39,440 nucleotides of DNA from Gammaproteobacteria bacterium (GTDB lineage Bacteria; Pseudomonadota; Gammaproteobacteria; GCA-001735895): assembly GCA_030066315.1 (NCBI GenBank), contig JASJBW010000008.1:1-39440 (forward strand), read 5' to 3'. The notes beneath the pieces were generated by a model, which saw only the letters and a program-made list of their open reading frames with translations, was not told the DNA's origin and did no database searches. The translations under genes were made by a program, and so were the position numbers. This document shows, piece after piece, positions 38,201-39,440 of this stretch. Each line of letters begins with the position of its first letter. Position 1 is the stretch's first letter.

Positions 38201-39440
38201 CATCGTCTCAGGTGATTGATGCAGTGGGCCTATCTGCCGAGGCTTTGCCGCAACTTGTAGAAGAATTAAAGACTGAGAAACCACCGACTGCAGATATACC
38301 CTATCTAAGAGGGCTGGCACGAGCCTTGGCCGAGTTCAAGGCGGATAAAGTGTTAGAAATTCGTAAAACCAAACACCAAGCGGTTGACCAGGCCGCCGAA
38401 GTCATCAGTGCAGAGCAGGATAATGAAGATATCACTGATGAACCTGAGCCTGCTGTCGCTCGACAAGAGCCGAAAGAATCACTCCAAGATTTAGAACCAG
38501 GTACCGCTACAGGTCCAAGCCAAAAAGAGGCAGCAGACCATAACGAAACAGAGGAGACCCCCCCTGACCCTTTCGTCTTAAGCGAAGCGGAGCCAATGCC
38601 CGTCGAGGAGGCAGGGGCAGACTTGGCTCCAAGCCAGCAGGCGGTAGTCGAGGCGGAAGTACCGACCGTGGACAAGCTGCAACTGGACCCGGAACTTCTG
38701 GTCATCTACCAACAAGAGGTCGAGTCGCACCTAAACACCGTAAATTCCGTCCTTGATCAAGACGAGGGTAATGGCGAACTTATCCCGACCGAAGATTTGT
38801 ATCGTGCACTACATACCATACATGGTGCATCCAGAACCGCCTCTATTACCAGTATCGGGCAGCTTGCCTCATTACTGGAGAAACCCCTTAAAATTATCCT
38901 GGAGCAAGGTACCGGTTTAGACCAGGAGGTCCTGCAACTTTATCGAGAAGGTAGTGCTGCGCTCTCGGTGATGACATCGGAACTGGTGGAGCAACGTCAA
39001 TTACCACAAATTCCGGGGCATCTTCAGGAGGATCTTGAAGCCTTGATGGATTCGATGGATAACCATACCGTTGAGCTACCGGACCAAGAGGATCAGCCTT
39101 CCAATCAATTTATTGATACCTTGACCATGATGAATGAAGCGGCTGCCGCTTCTACTGATTCAGAATACGATGATGAGCTCGTCGAAATCTTCATCGAAGA
39201 AGCCACCGATTTGTTGGAAATGAGCGATCATACGTTACATGCCTGGGCAGAGCAGGATGAAACGGCGCAAGACGCTGATTATGGACTGGTCATGGAACTC
39301 CAGCGTTATTTACATACCCTCAAGGGCGGTGCCAAGATGGCGGGATTTAACGAGATCAGTGATTTAAGTCATGAGCTCGAGTCCCTGTTCATTGCCTTGA
39401 TTGATAACCGCGTAGAAAAATCTGAAGATCTGGTTGCCGG
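35221..39440 (+). CDS. chpA: Hybrid chemotaxis kinase ChpA/PilL, N-terminal part (3' end outside window)
   Basis: ATG at 35221 (MDFKHTSIKQSALGWVKKSIDDNLATI...), frame open to the window end. HPt-type motifs RSFHTIKGSGRLVGA (His codon 38095), RALHTIHGASRTA (38812), RYLHTLKGGAKMAGF (39313). Confidence 0.92.
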   Translation, partial: MDFKHTSIKQSALGWVKKSIDDNLATIRSELNIFVEEKDVALLTSVQTKLTDIQGVLTMIEQYGAAMLTEEMRSLCEFIATNNQEDEQALEVLLRAVLQLPDYLEHIQAGQKDIPIAILPTLNDIRAAKNEDLFSEKLLFLPDLSMHMDDSEIDAIDENSNQASRLLAKKIRPAYQFSLLGVIRDKDVDIHLKRLEKITEILEDRSSSEQVARFWWIVGALIESVSRGDLSLGMSVKMLLGKIDAIFRSMIQLGEKDLLQHQPIELIKNFLYYIAQPECNGSKSQAIKTAYRLEQFLPAEKDQNDASFAGPNQELLKTVSDAIKADLEQVKSSLEVYVNSDMSDTTQLQDIPQELHVISDTLAMIGLGPQRQIIEAQITTITEVIEGKATPDQDKFLDMAAELLQVDQALEMMHKGQFIQQDETEETGQAASKNFEMDNMLSGVVTAALDDIQKIKDAILDFIKDSTKAENLQLCKTLLLETRGALALLNQDRAVVVVEGLAKYLDEQDVVEFMDTRRLDQLSQVVVSIEYFLEALGEQRSDADSILDFADSQLQLLLEGKSEDDDITQSLDDHENLLIADDSDEDVEVIDDATSLMDVNLDNMEAELQDQVPDDDSKLAEPQAVSNVEVNPIEERVSQETMDSVVSDINADLEEIHDTLDSPQDDVPDSSGLKAEVMESVHAESEIPVEKPEVIALSEETSALVDEIIEDDFEAEAVEDLTTEPVLETEEDLLEDNLEVDFELDSEPNQALQGEEPQMSESVVLEETTAMDAVSENVQEQWDDAVNVASVPVAAAEVEESSEEPDGAQVVSALDESENFISAVDETLDPIAEEPVVPDTGIAEGTESDIPSIEAPSSEAEFVALEGEPSDIQELPLEQISETEMQAVEAARLAEAGVVQIEPVIDDMPVLKPDSDPDILEIYLEEAEEESENIRQQQQDWKLHPEDENALKNIRRSFHTIKGSGRLVGAMKIGEFAWDYENLLNRIIDKSVEPSSQVIDAVGLSAEALPQLVEELKTEKPPTADIPYLRGLARALAEFKADKVLEIRKTKHQAVDQAAEVISAEQDNEDITDEPEPAVARQEPKESLQDLEPGTATGPSQKEAADHNETEETPPDPFVLSEAEPMPVEEAGADLAPSQQAVVEAEVPTVDKLQLDPELLVIYQQEVESHLNTVNSVLDQDEGNGELIPTEDLYRALHTIHGASRTASITSIGQLASLLEKPLKIILEQGTGLDQEVLQLYREGSAALSVMTSELVEQRQLPQIPGHLQEDLEALMDSMDNHTVELPDQEDQPSNQFIDTLTMMNEAAAASTDSEYDDELVEIFIEEATDLLEMSDHTLHAWAEQDETAQDADYGLVMELQRYLHTLKGGAKMAGFNEISDLSHELESLFIALIDNRVEKSEDLVA

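Noticed and set aside
37188-38705. Minus-strand ORFs 37188-37466, 37679-38101 and 38301-38705 (Ser-rich proteins)
   Set aside because: Antisense to the open chpA frame. Ser/Arg-rich content is what the reverse strand of an Asp/Glu-codon-rich gene gives; no family resemblance.
1-39440. CRISPR array, tRNA genes, IS/transposase, phage or anti-phage defence module
   Set aside because: No regularly spaced direct repeats, tRNA-like cloverleaf or transposase/integrase/phage protein motifs noticed on reading; gene content is conserved chromosomal.

Overview
The 39.4 kb window reads as gammaproteobacterial chromosome, densely coding and mostly housekeeping. I see no tRNA/rRNA, transposase, phage gene or CRISPR array. 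From left to right: a YihY/BrkB membrane protein (cut by the left edge), xthA, an FNR-like regulator, a periplasmic rhodanese plus a GGDEF/EAL protein, and cysB. Next is a tightly overlapping minus-strand cluster: glutaredoxin, DUF1820, GT2, nucleosidase-like, spore photoproduct lyase-like radical SAM, SDR. Then a Ser/Thr kinase-HDOD-GAF protein, thioredoxin, an alpha/beta hydrolase, DUF2288, oxyR, terB-like, DUF4426, yggT, proC and yggS. The right half holds three tandem PilT/PilU-type ATPases, a DMT transporter, pyrC' (degenerate DHOase)-pyrB-pyrR, ruvX, yqgE, tonB, gshB, gshA, and pilG-pilH-pilI-pilJ-chpA (cut by the right edge and absent from the ORF track). From memory, the right half resembles the Pseudomonas aeruginosa proC/yggS-pilT-pilU ... 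pyrC'-pyrB-pyrR-ruvX-yqgE-tonB3-gshB-pilGHIJ-chpA region, with extra genes inserted (third ATPase, DMT, gshA). I found no clear-cut new system. The best leads are the SplB/nucleosidase cluster, the third retraction-ATPase paralog, an inverted repeat centred on a TATAAT and next to an FNR-like box upstream of pilG, an amber-interrupted small ORF at 11240-11449, and an FNR-like protein lacking one cluster-ligand cysteine.
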